DNA of 64,000 bases from Episyrphus balteatus (lineage: Eukaryota > Arthropoda > Insecta > Diptera > Syrphidae): assembly GCF_945859705.1 (NCBI RefSeq), contig NC_079134.1, positions 71,383,323 to 71,447,322 of the forward strand, read 5' to 3'. The notes below the pieces were generated by a model that saw nothing but the letters and a program-made list of their open reading frames with translations, was not told the origin of the DNA and made no database searches. Both the position numbers and the translations under genes were made by a program. This document shows positions 53,915 through 64,000 of the stretch, piece after piece (position 1 is the first letter of the stretch; each line of letters begins with the position of its first letter).

Positions 53915-54769
53915 TCAAAAAAATTTTAAATCGTCCGCAAACATAAGACACGTTGAGTTAGTAAGGACATCAGGAAGGTCATTTATAAAAATAAGGAACA
54001 GTATTGGACCTAAATGACTCCCTTGTGGAACGCCGGAAGTTACAGAAAAGGGATGAGAGATAATCGAATCAATTGAAACCATCTGGCTGCGTCCTGTAAG
54101 ATAAGCTGTCAGCCATTGAAGCATGTTGGAATGAAAACCTTTGTTCTCTAATTTTTGTAATAAAATTTTATGATGCACCCTATCAAACGCCTTTGCAAAA
54201 TCGGTGTAGATAACGTCCACTTGGTAACCCTTTTCTAATGAATTGAGAATACAATTCGTGAAAATGGTTAGGTTAGTGGAAGTTGATCTACCGGATACAA
54301 AACCGTGTTGGTACGGGGATTTGGTTTCTTTTAATATAAAATTCAATTTATCGCAAACAATTTTCTCAAATAATTTAGGTATTGAGGACAATTTACTTAT
54401 GGGTCGGTAGTTTGTGATTTCCCGTTTTGGACCACATTTGTGAATAGGAGTAACGATGGACGTTTTCCATTCTGGCAAAAATTTACCATACTTTAACGAA
54501 CTATTAAAGACAAAACACAAAACTCTAGATAGAGCGACGGAACATTTTTTCAAAACAATAGGTGGAATTTCATCCGGACCAGAATTAATGTCTTCAGTTA
54601 GACCACATAGAGCTAATTCCACATCCGATATGGTAACACTTAAATTACCTATGTTTAGACTATTTAGGGACTGGCAGAAAGAGGTGTTTGTGACATTACT
54701 AGAATCGATATAATTTGACTTAAAAAACTTAGATGGTAGACTTGTTAAAGTCGAACCTAAATATTGCAT
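53915..54769 (-). pseudogene. LINE-D ORF2, reverse transcriptase
   Basis: Motifs SGPDEIPPIVLKKC, NYRPISKLSSIPKLFEKIV, FVSGRSTSTN, DFAKAFDRVHHKIL, GVPQGSHLGPILF and the catalytic FADDLKFF at about 53935. The catalytic aspartates are present. A frameshift near 53913 leads to the C-terminal part. Confidence 0.88.
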
Positions 54770-54776
54770 ACTTTTA

Positions 54777-54986
54777 GGGCCAGTTGTACAAACGTGGTTC
54801 AGCCTCGGATCAGGAATTTAACTCGCCGATTTCGGCGGATTAGCAGTGAATCAACTTTGGTTCAAGGATGGATTTAGCTATTTCAACCTATATGAACCTA
54901 GAATCAGTTCTAAAAATCTATTTTACCACCGAATTCAGAAGATAAAAGTTGCTGAACCACGGATTAAATAATTGTACAACTGGGCC
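54777..54986. mobile_element. Harbinger-like MITE in LINE-D
   Basis: 210 bp, ends GGGCCAGTTGTACAA and, reversed, GGCCCAGTTGTACAA, target duplication TTA at 54774-54776 and 54987-54989. TIRs of the GGSCCNGTTG type with TTA are typical of PIF/Harbinger MITEs. An inner word CGTGGTTCAG is repeated in opposite orientation. No coding capacity. Confidence 0.8.
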
Positions 54987-55081
54987 TTAGGGAATCCATT
55001 TGATTTTTTTTTGTTTTTAATGAAACTCCAAAAACATTTACTATTGACTCTTAACTTGGATTCCATAGAGTAAATATAGTT

Positions 55082-56027
55082 TTAATATAAAAATTTATTT
55101 AGAACATTGAAATTCTTTTCTAATTCATCATAAATACTGCGCAAATTGGCATCAGAAGAACACTTTCGTAAACATTTGTATGCTTTATTCTTTTTATTAT
55201 TTAAATTAATTAATCGACCGCTATACCAAGGAGGCTTAGAAGCATTTTTCAATTTAGTTTTAGGAACGAATAGATCGATAGCCGTCTTAAGAGAACTAAG
55301 AAAATTGTTGTAAAAATTTGATAATTCACAAGATTGAATAAAAGTTGAAGGCAGTGCTAGATTATTATTGATATAACTCGCAATGTTACTGACATTAGCT
55401 TTGGAGAAATTATATCTATACTGAAAAGGCATTTTTGGTTTGAAAAAGTTTAGTATTTTAAATTCAAAAATCAAAGCGATGTGATGTAAAGTGTTTGGAA
55501 ATATTGGAAAAATAGAATTATTTACGAACAAATTTAAGTCTTTATCTGCAAACAATAAATCGAGTGTTCTATTTAAACTATTTTTACAATTTTTCATTTG
55601 AATCAAATTAACAGTTAAAAGCGAATCAATAAATAAGGAATCACACTCATTATTTACATTAAAAGGAACTAGAAAACCTTCATCAGAGTCAAATACCCAA
55701 TTTAAATCCGGCAAGTTAAAATCACCTACTAAAATGACATGCTGATTTATTATTAAGCTTAGAAATATAATAAATACAGTTATTTATATGTTGTTTATAC
55801 AAATCTATATGGCTCTTTGGCGAAATATAACTTACTATTAGAAAAATATCTTTTTTACAATTTAATGATACCTTGATAATAATTTGATCAATGTCAAAAG
55901 ATGAATTATTTGATGTTGGCAATGCTAATTCGGTACAGGCATATAAAGAGCGCACAGCAAGCAGCACCCCTCCTCCTCTTTCTAGTCCAGTGGATACAGA
56001 ACATCTGTCTTTACACCCCGCCTCCAC
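55082..56027 (-). pseudogene. LINE-D ORF2, endonuclease and linker
   Basis: The endonuclease part (56027-55722) shows ERGGGVLLAVRSLY and DIFLIVSYISPKSHIDLYK. After a frameshift near 55720 follow LVGDFNLPDLNW-type sequence, CKNSLNRTLDLLFAD, SIFPIFPNTLHHIALIFEF (the usual D-H pair region) and the linker PPWYSGRLINLNNKKNKAY. The N-terminal endonuclease motifs are absent. Confidence 0.8.
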
Positions 56028-56140
56028 AGGAGATATTTTTCTCTAACTCAATGTCTTGGCTGGGCAAATTTTGTTTGGACATTTTATTTCATATACCTCG
56101 TTCGCCAGAGGATGATGTATGATTTTTTGCGGACAAAATT

Positions 56141-56400
56141 TATTTTATATGCAGTCAATTTTGTATGAATAATTCTTCGGAAAGGTCATTAAAACTGTTA
56201 ATAAACTGGGAAAGATTAATACTTTGACAAGAATTACATTTCCAGAATAATCTTTTTTCGGCAATTATACCAAAATCGTTGTCACTTATATCGACACAAT
56301 TTTTATGAAAAAAACGACCGCAGAAATATTAGCATTGTACGTATTTAACTTCTTTGGATCGTTTTATACTTTGGTCGAACTTAGCGCAAACTTTAGACAT
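56141..56400 (-). pseudogene. LINE-D ORF1 remnant with PHD-like zinc finger
   Basis: From the ATG at 56400: MSKVCAKFDQSIKRSKEV, then a Cys pair (QC, one in-frame stop, YFC), GRFFHKNCVDIS and LFWKCNSCQSI, a C4HC3-like spacing. Ends at a stop near 56141, about 0.1 kb before endonuclease sequence, so the rest of ORF1 and the endonuclease start are deleted. Too short for the standard gene predictor because of the stop at codon 24. Confidence 0.55.
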
Positions 56401-56640
56401 GGTGAAGATTTAATCAACCGACCGTTAGAGAAGTTATTCGAAGACTAACATATGGCACCACTTCCATGTCTCTAAGAATTGATACATTTGCAGATGAGAT
56501 TTATTTTTTTCTCTCAGCGATTAATCTCACTGGTTGACCGAAACAAAAAAAAAAAAAAAAAAATAAAGGTTTCTCTCAGACCTTGACCGAAATTTTTCAT
56601 TTTTAATTTTTATTTCTAAATTCTGCTCCTAACGATGCTT
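56401..56640. other. Spacer with poly(A) tract
   Basis: A run of adenines at about 56544-56563 is flanked by two related words (TTCTCTCAG...TTGACCGAAA). This may be the tail of a small retrotransposed fragment. No gene. Confidence 0.4.
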
Positions 56641-57552
56641 ATTCCTTCTACCAATAACCAAACGTACAAGAAGCAGAAAACGATCCCGATCTTTATAATT
56701 ATATGCAAGAACAGATTGAAGAACAGTAACCCGAAGCCGATGAATGTGACATTCATTTTTTAGGCTAAATGACTCTTCGCTGCCATATTTTCAATGCAGA
56801 ACGAAGAGTGGACAACTATTAAATTTTCTAATTGATACTGGCTCTAGTAAAAAATATATTCAACCATGTTTGGTAGAGAAACCTCTTCCAAACGAACAAA
56901 CATTTTTGGCAAAATCCATTGCAGGTAACATTGAAATAACGAAACATACATTCGTTAACCTATTTAGGTAATCTAAATGACGTCAAACTGAAAATCTTCC
57001 TTCTCCCAACCCTTAAATCTTTTCATGGGATCTTGGGAAATGATAGTCTTAAAAATTTACATGCAGTTATTTAAACAAAGGATGACTTTATGTCAATCTT
57101 AGGCAAAATTAAAATTCTAATTAAACAACTAAAGTCACAATACGTAAACCCCATAGGTATCAAAATCGACCATGTGTCGGAATCCCAGAAAAAAAACTAA
57201 AGCTACTATCTCTCAAGAACTCAAACCTCTATTCGCTAATCCAAATGAAAAACTTACATACACAACAAGAGTCATAGGAGAAATACGCATTAACACAGAT
57301 TCCCCAGTATATTCAAAATATTATCCTTATCCCGCCTCATTAAAAGATGAAGTGGAAAAACAGATAAATGAGCTTTTGGAAAACAATATAATTAAACCTT
57401 CTCGATCCCCATACAATTCACCTGTGTGGATTATACCAAAAAAAAACCCGACCCATCAGGAAAGAACAACTTCAGACTTGTAATTGATTACAGAAAATTA
57501 AAGGAGGTTACTATCTCTGATCGTTACCCCATCCCAGAAATTAACGAAATAT

Positions 57553-64000
<6,448 letters not shown>

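Larger units (their letters stand above)
53270..56400 (-). mobile_element. LINE-D, CR1-like non-LTR retrotransposon lacking its 3' end
   Basis: Minus strand order: ORF1 fragment with PHD-like finger (56400-56141), endonuclease (56027-55082), reverse transcriptase (54769-53790) and RT C-terminus (53788-53290). The 3' end is replaced by hAT sequence. PHD domains in ORF1 are known from CR1-like elements. A Harbinger-like MITE sits between endonuclease linker and RT (54777-54986). Confidence 0.8.

Overview
This is eukaryotic, almost certainly insect and probably dipteran, nuclear DNA. It is AT-rich, it carries two exons of a conserved immunoglobulin-superfamily gene separated by a 55-bp intron, and nearly everything else is transposable elements of kinds common in flies (BEL/Pao with an envelope gene, Ty3/gypsy, CR1/Jockey-like LINEs, Tc1/mariner-, hAT-, Transib- and Harbinger-like DNA elements). 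The only host gene seen is the lachesin-like Ig exon pair at 47778-48126 (+). The rest may be intron or intergenic DNA filled by repeats. No complete host gene is present. The assignments come from reading motifs and repeats by eye; no database search was run. Layout: 1-5150 holds a foldback-like element with tandem-repeat termini (653-1397), a palindromic Tc1-like MITE (1698-2632) and an inverted pair of ~350-bp repeats with a tRNA-like head (3152-4961). 5152-22318 is a nested stack: a long-terminal-inverted-repeat element split by LINE-A (5739-20842), LINE-A split inside its reverse transcriptase by a composite block (9101-19810), and that block containing further MITEs and a very young BEL/Pao retroelement (12401-19369). 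The BEL element has two nearly identical LTRs, gag-protease, integrase and an F-protein-like envelope, but no reverse transcriptase/RNase H. The right arm of the outer element carries its own 853-bp TA-flanked insertion. 22440-32200 is a decayed Ty3/gypsy element on the minus strand, split by a Transib-like element (23221-24243) and by LINE-B (25331-29608). LINE-B is itself split by a TTAA-flanked insertion. 32693-43338 is a near-perfect 5.3-kb tandem duplication. Each unit contains a zinc-knuckle ORF1, a SINE-like insertion, a 0.9-kb palindromic Tc1-like MITE and the arms of a long-TIR element. 43566-46025 holds two satellites (~350 bp and ~110 bp periods). The second is interrupted by a 261-bp MITE with a perfect 8-bp target duplication. 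46773-47175 is a small TA-flanked inverted-repeat element, followed by the Ig exons and a 1.7-kb palindrome in the following intron. 50185-56400 is a hAT transposase (minus) split by LINE-C and joined in frame to the truncated CR1-like LINE-D, which carries a Harbinger-like MITE. 56640-64000 is a gypsy fragment that becomes a tandem macrosatellite: each ~2.8-3.1-kb unit is ~0.9 kb of gypsy pol plus ~1.9-2.2 kb of (TCTA)n, and the array runs off the end of the window. Insertion order can be read from interrupted reading frames and target-site duplications, so the window is effectively a stratigraphic record of transposition.
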